Shown: in pieces, positions 7,217 through 14,095 of the stretch | How the letters are laid out: every line of letters begins with the position of its first letter | Position numbering within the stretch: position 1 is the stretch's first letter | IMG/VR virus record: IMGVR_UViG_3300034018_000508 | Coordinates: 1 to 30,437 of that record | Reading direction: 5' to 3' (one strand) | DNA: 30,437 bases | Source: a virus | Notes under the pieces: model-generated | Seen by the model: the letters and a program-made list of their open reading frames with translations, nothing else | Told to the model about the DNA's origin: nothing | Databases searched by the model: none | Position numbers and translations under genes: made by a program

Positions 7217-8992
7217 ATGGCACTCCAGAAGCGCGTCAGCGAATTGCCCGCCGTCACGACCGTTGCGGGGACAGACCTGCTCATCGTGTCGAGCAACAGC
7301 GCCACGAAGAGGACGAGCGTCCAGCAGATCGGGGCGTACTTCGCTGCCAACGGCGTCGCCGGCCCGCAGGGGCCGGCTGGCCCGGCGGGGGCTCCTGGTG
7401 CGACCAACTACACGCAGTTGACCAACGTCCCATCGACGTTTCCGCCATCCGCTCACGGCCACACGATTGCCGATGTCATCGGTCTGCAAACCGCTCTCGA
7501 CGGCAAGCAGGCGTCTGGCTCCTACGCGACGCTCGTCGGTGGCAAGGTGCCGGAATCGCAGTTGCCGCCCATCGTCACGACTTGGGAAGGGCTGACCGGG
7601 AAGCCGAGCACGTTCCCGCCGTCCACCCATAGCCACGTCATCGCCGATGTAACGGGCCTGCAAACCGCCATCGACGGCAAGGCGGCTTCGAGCCACACGC
7701 ACACCATCTCCAACGTCACGGGCCTACAGACGGCTCTCGACGCCAAGGCGACGCCTGCGGACGTGACGACCGCCGTGGCTTCTGTGGTGAACGCCGCCCC
7801 AGCATCGCTCGACACGCTCAAGGAGCTCGCCGACGCCCTGGGCAACGACGCCAACTTCGCGAGCACCGTCACGAACGCAATCGCCGGGAAGGCTGCTGCG
7901 GTGCATACGCACGTCATCGGCGACGTGACCGGGCTCCAAACTGCTCTCGATGGGAAGCAGGCCAGCGGCTCCTATGCCGCCTCTGTGCATACGCACGGGA
8001 TCTCCGATGTAACAGGACTGCAAACGGCCTTAGACGGCAAGCAGGCGGCCGGGAGCTACGCTGCCGCGACGCACGGCCACTCAATCTCTGACGTTACCGG
8101 CTTGCAGACTGCTCTCGACGGGAAAAGCGGCGTCTCTCATACGCATAGCGCAAGTCAGGTGACTTCGGGCCAGTTCGACGTTGCCCGCATCCCCAGCCTC
8201 CCCGCCTCGCAGATCGGGAGCGGCACTCTGGATGCGGCGAGGTTGCCAACGGCCACGCTCACGCAGGCCCAAAACGCCGTCAGCACTGCCGTCAGCAACC
8301 CGCTCCGCGTCCGCGATCAGATGGCGAAGTGGAAGTTGGTCAACCTCTCTGAGAACCAGCGCGACATTACCGTCAGCGGATCGACGGGCAGCGTTTCGCT
8401 TGAAAGTCTGATTCTAAACGCAAACAACGGTTTCGCGACCGCCAATGCCACAGCGATCTATCGCGGCTGGGGATTTGAAACAGTCCAGTATTACAACGCT
8501 AGTGGACAAGGCGCGACATCTGCCGCCACGAATTGGTCATGGACTCGCCCGCTTGCGTTTGCGTTTCGCGTTGCCATTGGTGGATTTTTTGCAACTACTT
8601 CCACAGGGCGAGTCCAATTTGGAAAGAAGTTGGTCAATTCGCTCGGAACGCTAGACCAGCAGGGCATTGGAATCGAAATACGCGGCGTAACACTGAACAC
8701 AACCGGCCGCCTTTGGCTCCTCGCCCACAACGGCACGACGCTTACTAGCACCGACACCGGCCTGAATCTCAACTGTTCTCCTTGGTACGACATTGTGCTG
8801 ACGAGCGACGGTGCCGGAAACGTCACGGCCCTCGTGAACGATGTTGCCTATACGACGACCGGCGGCCCGACCACTGATCTTCTCAATGCGGCCAGCGGCA
8901 GCGGCATCTCCATCGAAGCGACGAACGGGAACACCGCAAACGCTTCGACAGCGCTGAGAACATCGCGACACTTCTGGGTCACGGCACAATGA
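7217..8992 (+). CDS. Tail fibre with phage tail repeats
   Basis: A 591-residue protein built for a trimeric fibre. A short N-terminal domain (MALQKRVSELPAVTTVAGTD) is followed by a collagen-like Gly-Pro stretch near residues 49-62. Tandem units of the kind H-x-H-x-I-x-D-V-T-G-L-Q-T-A-L-D-G-K follow, resembling the PTR phage tail repeat family. From about residue 390 a beta-rich, aromatic C-terminal domain resembles a lectin-like or jelly-roll receptor-binding tip. AAGGA precedes the ATG. Its stop overlaps the start of a fibre-chaperone-like gene, the usual pairing. Its position between head and tail-completion genes is unusual; baseplate or tip fibres normally follow the tape measure. The DNA of the C-terminal domain is less GC-rich than the repeat region. 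Confidence 0.82.
   Translation: MALQKRVSELPAVTTVAGTDLLIVSSNSATKRTSVQQIGAYFAANGVAGPQGPAGPAGAPGATNYTQLTNVPSTFPPSAHGHTIADVIGLQTALDGKQASGSYATLVGGKVPESQLPPIVTTWEGLTGKPSTFPPSTHSHVIADVTGLQTAIDGKAASSHTHTISNVTGLQTALDAKATPADVTTAVASVVNAAPASLDTLKELADALGNDANFASTVTNAIAGKAAAVHTHVIGDVTGLQTALDGKQASGSYAASVHTHGISDVTGLQTALDGKQAAGSYAAATHGHSISDVTGLQTALDGKSGVSHTHSASQVTSGQFDVARIPSLPASQIGSGTLDAARLPTATLTQAQNAVSTAVSNPLRVRDQMAKWKLVNLSENQRDITVSGSTGSVSLESLILNANNGFATANATAIYRGWGFETVQYYNASGQGATSAATNWSWTRPLAFAFRVAIGGFFATTSTGRVQFGKKLVNSLGTLDQQGIGIEIRGVTLNTTGRLWLLAHNGTTLTSTDTGLNLNCSPWYDIVLTSDGAGNVTALVNDVAYTTTGGPTTDLLNAASGSGISIEATNGNTANASTALRTSRHFWVTAQ
7451..8125 (+). repeat. Coding tandem repeats of the tail fibre
   Basis: At least six diverged copies of a unit encoding H-x-H, I-x-D-V-T-G-L and QTALDGK occur here, with some units separated by unique linkers. 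The DNA copies remain similar enough (for example the GGCCTGCAAAC segment) to allow recombination that changes fibre length. The period is protein-based and the copies are unequal, so this is not a CRISPR array. Confidence 0.75.
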
Positions 8993-9336
8993 AAACGCCA
9001 CCGATTGAATGGGAAGACCTCTACGCTTTCGGCGTTGCCAGCAACGCGAGCATGGCGGGCGGCCAATCTGGCTACACCGTCGATCCGCAGCCTCCGCGTC
9101 TGGTGCGGCAACTGCTCGCGGAGTTGGCCGTGAGGCCAGCACCCGAAGGCGAACGGCTCGCGTACCTGCGGCACATTCGCGACCTGTTGATGGGACTGAC
9201 GGACTACACCCAAGCGAACGACTCACCGCTCTCGGAGTCGCAGCGGGCCGCGTGGGCCGCATATCGCCAATCGCTCCGCGATCTGCCGAGCGTCTACTCA
9301 GGCGAAGGCCCGATTCCGTGGCCCGTCGCGCCGTAG
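8989..9336 (+). CDS. Putative tail fibre assembly chaperone
   Basis: A 115-residue protein whose C-terminus carries the pattern common in phage tail-fibre assembly proteins: S-E-S-Q-R-A-A-W-A-A-Y-R-Q-S-L-R-D-L-P followed by a proline- and tryptophan-containing end (PIPWPVAP). Proteins of this type bind the distal part of the fibre and help it trimerise; they are encoded immediately after the fibre gene. The ATGA overlap with the fibre stop codon supports translational coupling and a one-to-one partnership. The N-terminal half has no recognisable motif. Confidence 0.65.
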   Translation: MKTPPIEWEDLYAFGVASNASMAGGQSGYTVDPQPPRLVRQLLAELAVRPAPEGERLAYLRHIRDLLMGLTDYTQANDSPLSESQRAAWAAYRQSLRDLPSVYSGEGPIPWPVAP

Positions 9337-9366
9337 TGCCCTCTCCCCACAACCTAGCGCAATTCG

Positions 9367-9405
9367 GGGCATTTCATAACTCGACACGCTGCGTATAACC
9401 GCGCT
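9367..9405 (+). promoter_or_regulatory. Candidate leaderless promoter of the C5-methyltransferase
   Basis: TCGACA (9381-9386), seven bases, TATAAC (9394-9399), six bases, ATG at 9406. The 42 bases 9367-9408 align without gaps to 12357-12398 upstream of the second methyltransferase, with identical GGGCATTTC, GACA, GCGTA and CGCGCTATG blocks. No Shine-Dalgarno site is present. Confidence 0.55.
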
Positions 9406-10698
9406 ATGCGATACGCCAGCGTGTGCGATGGGATCGGTGCGGCTCATGTGGCATGGCAGCCGCTGGGCTGGCAGTGCTCATGGACGAGCGAGATAGAGCC
9501 GTTCCCGGCCGCCGTTGTCGAGCACCGCTTCGGGTTCCCGAATGTGGGTGACATGACCAAGATCACGGAGGAGATGCTTGATGGCTACGGCCCAGTTGAC
9601 CTTCTCGTGGGAGGCACCCCATGCCAATCCTTCTCAGTCGCAGGGCTTCGAGGAGGATTGGCTGACCCGCGTGGCAACCTGGCCCTCCGATTCGTCCAGC
9701 TTGCTGCTGTCATGCAGCCCAAATGGATCGTTTGGGAAAACGTCCCGGGCGTGCTCAGTAGCGGCAAAGGACGGGATTTTGGAACCTTCCTCGGGGCGTT
9801 GGGCGAACTCGGGTATGGGTTCGCCTACAGAATTCTTGACGCTCAATGGCATGGAGTCGCCCAGCGTCGCCGTCGTGTGTTCGTTGTCGGCCACCTTGGA
9901 GACTGGCGACGTGCCGCAGCGGTACTTTTTGAGCCAGAAAGCGTGTTTGGGAATCCTCCGACGCGCGGAAAAGCGTGGGAAGGAGTTGCCCGCTCAACTG
10001 CGGCAAGCCTTACAAGCAGCGGCAGGGGCGTCGAACGATGCGGCGAATCCAGAGGGCAGGACGACGTTGTCCTCGCGGCACCCCAAGTAGCCAACCCGCT
10101 CACGGCCCGCATGGGCAAGGGCATCAACACGACCTGCGACGAGGGGCAGACGGCCGTAGTCGCATTCCACCCCACCCAAGACCCGATCAGCAGCATGGAC
10201 GGCTCGACGCACGCTATGGGGTGTGGCTCGAAGGGCGGGTGCTGCACGCAGGCGGTGGCCGTGGCCCAAGGCTTCACCTACAGCGGCTACAGCAACCAGC
10301 CAGCATGGATGACCGGCGACCGCACTGATTGCCTGCCTGCGAGCGGACACAGCGACGGGAGCCACCAAGGCGTCGGCGTGGTGGCTATGCGAGAGTCCGG
10401 CCCTGGTTTTTGGACGCAGGACGAGGTTTGCGGGACTCTTAGGGCAGAGGGCGAAAATAGGCCGAGCAGGCCAAGCAACGTGCTGCATTCGCCGCCAATG
10501 GCCGTGCGCCGCCTCACGCCGCGAGAATGCGAACGGCTTCAGGGATTTCCCGATGACTTTACGGCGATTGAGTATCGCAAGAAGCCCGCCGCAGACGGGC
10601 CGCGCTACCGGGCGTTGGGCAACTCAATGGCCGTGCCGGTCATGCGGTGGATCGGGGAACGGATCAAGATGGTGGACGAATTGCGCTCTTCACCTTAG
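9406..10698 (+). CDS. DNA (cytosine-5) methyltransferase
   Basis: All main C5-MTase motifs are visible in order. Motif I binds S-adenosylmethionine (SVCDGIGAA, residues 5-13). Motif IV has the catalytic Cys73 in GGTPCQSFSVAG. Motif VI is ENVPG at 111-115 and motif VIII is QRRRRVF from 153. A long variable target-recognition region runs from about 180 to 370. Motif IX (RRLTPRECERLQGFP) and motif X (YRALGNSMAVPV) complete the fold. The enzyme methylates cytosine at C5 in a site that cannot be read from the sequence. No restriction endonuclease is visible nearby, so it is an orphan that probably masks phage DNA from host restriction. It appears intact at 430 residues. A second ORF with its own strong ribosome-binding site overlaps residues 59-228 in another frame. 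Confidence 0.95.
   Translation: MRYASVCDGIGAAHVAWQPLGWQCSWTSEIEPFPAAVVEHRFGFPNVGDMTKITEEMLDGYGPVDLLVGGTPCQSFSVAGLRGGLADPRGNLALRFVQLAAVMQPKWIVWENVPGVLSSGKGRDFGTFLGALGELGYGFAYRILDAQWHGVAQRRRRVFVVGHLGDWRRAAAVLFEPESVFGNPPTRGKAWEGVARSTAASLTSSGRGVERCGESRGQDDVVLAAPQVANPLTARMGKGINTTCDEGQTAVVAFHPTQDPISSMDGSTHAMGCGSKGGCCTQAVAVAQGFTYSGYSNQPAWMTGDRTDCLPASGHSDGSHQGVGVVAMRESGPGFWTQDEVCGTLRAEGENRPSRPSNVLHSPPMAVRRLTPRECERLQGFPDDFTAIEYRKKPAADGPRYRALGNSMAVPVMRWIGERIKMVDELRSSP
9581..10090 (+). CDS. Probable overprinted ORF inside the C5-methyltransferase gene
   Basis: A 169-codon frame, shifted relative to the methyltransferase, starts at ATG 9581 seven bases after GGAGGAG (9567-9573), one of the strongest ribosome-binding sites in the window. 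The product begins MATAQLTFSWEAPHANP and has a late segment GDVPQRYFLSQKACLGILRR followed by a basic helix (RRAEKRGKELPAQLRQAL). From memory, similar small proteins with an LSxKACxGILRRAEKRGK core are deposited from many phages next to or within cytosine methyltransferase genes; I could not check this. Function unknown. A helical basic C-terminus would fit nucleic-acid or protein binding. The main caveat is that long shadow ORFs are common in GC-rich DNA. Confidence 0.55.
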   Translation: MATAQLTFSWEAPHANPSQSQGFEEDWLTRVATWPSDSSSLLLSCSPNGSFGKTSRACSVAAKDGILEPSSGRWANSGMGSPTEFLTLNGMESPSVAVVCSLSATLETGDVPQRYFLSQKACLGILRRAEKRGKELPAQLRQALQAAAGASNDAANPEGRTTLSSRHPK

Positions 10699-10706
10699 AG
10701 ACGGTC
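10682..10706 (+). repeat. Boundary repeat TGCGCTCTT-N6-AGAGACGGTC, copy 1
   Basis: This copy spans the methyltransferase stop codon and is followed by GTG. The second copy at 12057-12081 is followed directly by the ATG of the DUF551-like gene. A partial copy of the first half is at 11580-11588. It marks junctions between accessory genes; its function is unknown. Confidence 0.45.
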
Positions 10707-10713
10707 GTGCCGA

Positions 10714-10741
10714 TTGCCTGCCGTATCCGACTGGGTACAAT
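10714..10741 (+). promoter_or_regulatory. Promoter with operator for the HTH gene
   Basis: TTGCCT (10714-10719), 16 bases, TACAAT (10736-10741), then six bases to ATG 10748, again leaderless spacing. The imperfect palindrome GTATCC-GACT-GGGTAC (10723-10738) covers spacer and -10 box. The matching perfect palindrome in the next promoter suggests both are bound by the same protein, most simply the product of this gene. Confidence 0.6.
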
Positions 10742-10747
10742 CGGGGC

Positions 10748-10933
10748 ATGGCAAAACGAATCGACCCTGACGAATACATTCGCATAGGCTCCGCAGCGGC
10801 CATCGCAGGCGTGACGCGGGCCTACATCAATCGGCTAATTGCCCAAGGCCGTTTCCCGGCTGTCTGCATCGACGGGCAAAACTTCGTCAGGCGGGCCGAC
10901 GCCGAGAAGTTTGCGAATCCCCCGAAAAACTAA
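10748..10933 (+). CDS. Small helix-turn-helix protein (excisionase/MerR-like)
   Basis: A 61-residue protein with one winged-helix-type HTH: SAAAIAGVTRAYINRLIAQG (helices at about residues 15-34), then a wing (RFPAVCIDGQNFVRRADAEKF). This is the layout of the excisionase/AlpA-like HTH_17 group, which bind short inverted repeats as regulators or recombination directionality factors. No integrase lies in the window, so a transcriptional role is favoured. A longer reading of the frame upstream is discarded because the promoter lies immediately before this ATG. The palindrome over its own -10 box points to autoregulation; the same palindrome controls the next operon. Confidence 0.75.
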   Translation: MAKRIDPDEYIRIGSAAAIAGVTRAYINRLIAQGRFPAVCIDGQNFVRRADAEKFANPPKN

Positions 10934-10938
10934 AGGGC

Positions 10939-10967
10939 TTGACATCCTGTATCCGATTGGATACAAT
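10939..10967 (+). promoter_or_regulatory. Near-consensus sigma70-type promoter with overlapping operator
   Basis: TTGACA (10939-10944), exactly 17 bases, TACAAT (10962-10967). The perfect inverted repeat GTATCCGATTGGATAC (10949-10964) fills the spacer and enters the -10 box, so a bound protein would block RNA polymerase. This is the best canonical promoter in the window. Transcription would begin near 10974 and give a leader of about 35 bases before ATG 11009, which has GGAGG five bases upstream. Confidence 0.8.
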
Positions 10968-11008
10968 AGTGGTGTTGGCGGTTTGGTTTGTGATGTTCGG
11001 AGGCGACG

Positions 11009-11314
11009 ATGGCGTGGGTATTTCCAAGTCCAGACGGTCATTCGCGCGAGCCTTTCCGCGTCAGTTACGACTGGCTGGAGGCTCGCTATGGGCTGGCCTT
11101 GTCTGGTGCGATGGACGATGCCGACACCATCCGCAACTACCTGCACCGTTGCACAAACGGCCGGTATGTGCGAATCGACCCGAAGGATATGTCGGCCGTG
11201 CGGGAGATCATGGTGATGGCTGAAGAGTTCCTGAAGCGGCCAAGGACGGCATCGGAAAAACTGGTTGCCAGCAACATTGCAAAGCGGGCCAAGAAATGGC
11301 TGGAGGACGTATGA
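11009..11314 (+). CDS. Unknown small protein, paralogue 1 of a tandem pair
   Basis: I do not recognise this 101-residue protein. It shares three blocks with the next gene: PFRVSYDWL near the N-terminus, a central VREIMVMAEEF segment, and a C-terminal helix SNIAKRAKKWLEDV. The second half is helical and basic. It is the first gene after the strong operator-controlled promoter and has GGAGG at 10999-11003. It ends in an ATGA overlap with its paralogue, so the two are co-translated. Expression control by the neighbouring HTH protein suggests a phage-state-dependent accessory role, but nothing in the sequence names one. Confidence 0.65.
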   Translation: MAWVFPSPDGHSREPFRVSYDWLEARYGLALSGAMDDADTIRNYLHRCTNGRYVRIDPKDMSAVREIMVMAEEFLKRPRTASEKLVASNIAKRAKKWLEDV

Positions 11315-11577
11315 AACCGTTTCGCGTTTCGTCGGATTGGATTTGGTACGCACATGGCCCGGCTGCCGACGGTCGCCAGCCATCGGCGGTTGCCCTGTGC
11401 GAACTAGCGTCCGAAAAGGATTATGCCCTAGTCGCGGATAGGTCGCTGGTGCAGGAGATCGTCAGCGTGGCGGAACTGTACGCCGGTAGTTACGGAGGCG
11501 ATGCCGAAGACCGGGCCAGATCACGCCGGGCGTCGAAGGTGATTGAGCGGGCCAAGGCGTGGCTGGCGGATTCCTGA
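11311..11577 (+). CDS. Unknown small protein, paralogue 2 of a tandem pair
   Basis: An 88-residue protein with the same architecture as its upstream neighbour: KPFRVSSDWIWYAHG at the start, VQEIVSVAELY in the middle and SKVIERAKAWLADS at the end. The region between the first two blocks differs in length and sequence (PAADGRQPSAVALCELASEKD versus the neighbour's ALSGAMDDADTIRNYLHRC). I chose ATG 11311 because it gives the ATGA overlap and aligns with the paralogue's PFRVS motif. Function unknown. Tandem divergence after duplication suggests two related binding partners or a heterodimer. Confidence 0.62.
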   Translation: MKPFRVSSDWIWYAHGPAADGRQPSAVALCELASEKDYALVADRSLVQEIVSVAELYAGSYGGDAEDRARSRRASKVIERAKAWLADS

Positions 11578-11611
11578 AGTGCGCTCTTGCACCAGGAGAG
11601 CGTTCCCGAAA

Positions 11612-11629
11612 CGTATCAAAAACGATACG
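11612..11629 (+). promoter_or_regulatory. Palindrome CGTATC-N6-GATACG, operator-like
   Basis: A perfect 6-bp inverted repeat that shares the GTATC/GATAC half-site of the two HTH operators but with a six-base centre instead of four. A further half-site GGATAC lies at 11646-11651. It may be a weaker site for the same regulator ahead of the next gene. No convincing promoter boxes accompany it. Confidence 0.35.
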
Positions 11630-11658
11630 CTTCACGAACGATCTCGGATACGATCAGG

Positions 11659-11722
11659 GCGATCCCGGCGGACAGCGACCGGACAGATAAACCGGTTTTG
11701 CGACCCCGCCGGGATCGCTTTT
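11659..11722 (+). terminator. Nested hairpin with U-run, terminator- or leader-like
   Basis: GCGATCCCGGCGG (11659-11671) pairs perfectly with CCGCCGGGATCGC (11706-11718), followed by TTTT. Inside its 34-base loop an ACCGG/CCGGT hairpin (11678-11682, 11692-11696) is itself followed by TTTT. The element lies between the paralogue pair and ATG 11737. It may end the upstream transcript or act as an attenuator of the downstream gene. The alternating inner and outer stems each have a T-run. Confidence 0.5.
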
Positions 11723-11736
11723 CGCGAAAGGCGAAA

Positions 11737-11955
11737 ATGGCACACGCCACGCTACGATTCGACCTGAGCGACACGGACGACGCCCGCGAGCATCGGTACG
11801 CTCTGGCAGGCCGCGAGGCGCTGATAGCGTTGGAACTGATCGACAACCGCTGCCGGGCGATCTGTAAGCATGGCGAGCCGAGCGAGGAGACGGCGAAGAT
11901 TCTGGAAGAAATACGGCAGTTGATCCCCTACGAATTGACGAGCCTGCTCGTCTGA
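11737..11955 (+). CDS. Small conserved phage protein of unknown function
   Basis: A 72-residue acidic protein. The start (MAHATLRFDLSDTDD) and the body (ALAGREALIALELIDNRCRAICKHG, then a helix with ILEEIRQLI) match a type of short protein I recognise from many phage accessory regions, where it has no assigned role. The predicted fold is a short strand followed by two or three helices. The frame extends upstream through the hairpin region, but the family-like N-terminus and the AAAGGCG just before it support ATG 11737. It has no stop/start overlap with neighbours. Confidence 0.6.
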   Translation: MAHATLRFDLSDTDDAREHRYALAGREALIALELIDNRCRAICKHGEPSEETAKILEEIRQLIPYELTSLLV

Positions 11956-12006
11956 GCGAACCCACCGGAATTGCCGGATAGTTGCACAACACGCCGCAGA
12001 TAACGC

Positions 12007-12058
12007 CACCACGCCCCGCTGCTGACGGCATTGACTGGCCGACGAGCGGGGCGTGGTG
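12007..12058 (+). other. 14-bp perfect inverted repeat between small genes
   Basis: CACCACGCCCCGCT (12007-12020) pairs with AGCGGGGCGTGGTG (12045-12058) around a 24-base loop. The right arm runs directly into the TGCGCTCTT boundary repeat. No U-tract follows. It resembles the hairpin before 11737 in position (upstream of a small accessory gene) and in having a long loop. Confidence 0.5.
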
Positions 12059-12081
12059 CGCTCTTGAAATCAGAGACGGTC
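12057..12081 (+). repeat. Boundary repeat TGCGCTCTT-N6-AGAGACGGTC, copy 2
   Basis: Identical in both conserved halves and in the six-base spacing to the copy at 10682-10706; the six central bases differ. It abuts ATG 12082 directly. GAGA in this block is at best a weak ribosome-binding site. Confidence 0.45.
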
Positions 12082-12327
12082 ATGGCAAAGTGGATCAGCG
12101 TTGAGAAGCGTCTGCCGGAACGCGGCGAGCGTGTCATTGTCGCCCACCGTCGATACGAGTGGTCGAACACGCGCCACAAGCACTACAGGCTGAAGCGGCT
12201 TGGAGTTCAACCCGCAACCTACTGGCTGAAAGGCCATATGGGGCTGCAATTTTGCTGCTCGGATGGTGGCGTTGTGAAAGAGCCGGTCGCGTGGATGCCG
12301 ATGCCAGAGCCGCCGGTGCGCTACTGA
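12082..12327 (+). CDS. DUF551-like protein
   Basis: An 81-residue protein with the DUF551 hallmarks: a start W-I-S-V-E-K-R-L-P-E-R-G-E-R-V-I-V (residues 4-20) and an end V-A-W-M-P-M-P-E-P-P. The middle is basic and aromatic (SNTRHKHYRLKRLG). This domain is widespread in phages and prophages, and its biochemical role is unknown. The frame extends further upstream, but ATG 12082 gives the expected N-terminus and follows the boundary repeat. The stop is followed after a short gap by the promoter block of the second methyltransferase. Confidence 0.75.
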   Translation: MAKWISVEKRLPERGERVIVAHRRYEWSNTRHKHYRLKRLGVQPATYWLKGHMGLQFCCSDGGVVKEPVAWMPMPEPPVRY

Positions 12328-12356
12328 GCGAACCTAGCGTCGCGCCCGGCGGTTGA

Positions 12357-13565
<1,209 letters not shown>

Positions 13566-13665
13566 AGTGCGCTATAGCGGCGACATAAGCCCGCCACCCC
13601 CTCACTCGCGACCGCCGGCCGTGCCATTCTGCTAGGGAACCAACACCCGGCTCCCGAGCAGGCCA

Positions 13666-14094
13666 ATGGCGAGCAAACTTCGCGAAATAGCAGACGCCCT
13701 AGCGGTCAGCCTCGCAGCCGAGACGTGGTCGATTACCTCGACGACCGTCGAGCGAAAGAACTGGGTTCAGGTCGAGCCCGAGCAGATGCAAAACCCGGTC
13801 GTATACGTCGTGCCGGGCGGCTCGGAAGTGACCCGCATCGGGCGGGCTGACTGGCAGTCTGACGATTCGATCACGATCTACGTCGGTCGCCACGTTTCGA
13901 GCGACGAAGAGATCGACGATATGCACGACCTGGCCGACGAGCTCATGGTCTATATCCGCTCGACCGACTTAGAGAACACATCGACCACGCCGCAAAACGT
14001 GTCGATTGAGATCAACCCAGACGACGCCCTCACGGAGCGGAACGTCTGGCGAGCGGTGATCGTGGCGACCTACCGCACGCTCTCTACGGACTGA
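13666..14094 (+). CDS. Putative tail terminator / neck protein
   Basis: A 142-residue alpha/beta protein. An N-terminal helix (LREIADALAVSLA) is followed by strands with VVYVVPGG and SITIYVGRH, a helix (EEIDDMHDLADELMVYI) and a last strand (VWRAVIVATYRTL). This order resembles tail-terminator or neck proteins of siphophages, which cap the tail tube and join it to the head connector. Its place directly before the gp10-like gene agrees. No signature residues prove it. The 100-base gap before it contains ACCCCCT but no convincing promoter, and the ribosome-binding site is weak. Confidence 0.5.
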   Translation: MASKLREIADALAVSLAAETWSITSTTVERKNWVQVEPEQMQNPVVYVVPGGSEVTRIGRADWQSDDSITIYVGRHVSSDEEIDDMHDLADELMVYIRSTDLENTSTTPQNVSIEINPDDALTERNVWRAVIVATYRTLSTD

Positions 14095-14095
14095 C

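Noticed and set aside
7451-8125. Tandem repeats as a possible CRISPR array
   Set aside because: The repeats keep the reading frame, encode H-x-H and GLQTALDGK fibre units, and vary in length; there are no uniform spacers or cas genes.
10707-10787. 26-codon GTG ORF between the methyltransferase and the HTH gene
   Set aside because: It runs through the HTH promoter and operator and into the gene; no ribosome-binding site and no sign of a leader-peptide function.
10748-10933. HTH gene as part of an integration/excision module
   Set aside because: The fold would fit an excisionase, but no integrase or attachment-site-like repeat is present, and the palindromes lie on promoters.
11659-11722. Nested inverted repeat as an integron attC-like site
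   Set aside because: It lacks the conserved GTTRRRY-type core and there is no integrase; a terminator/attenuator reading with T-runs fits better.
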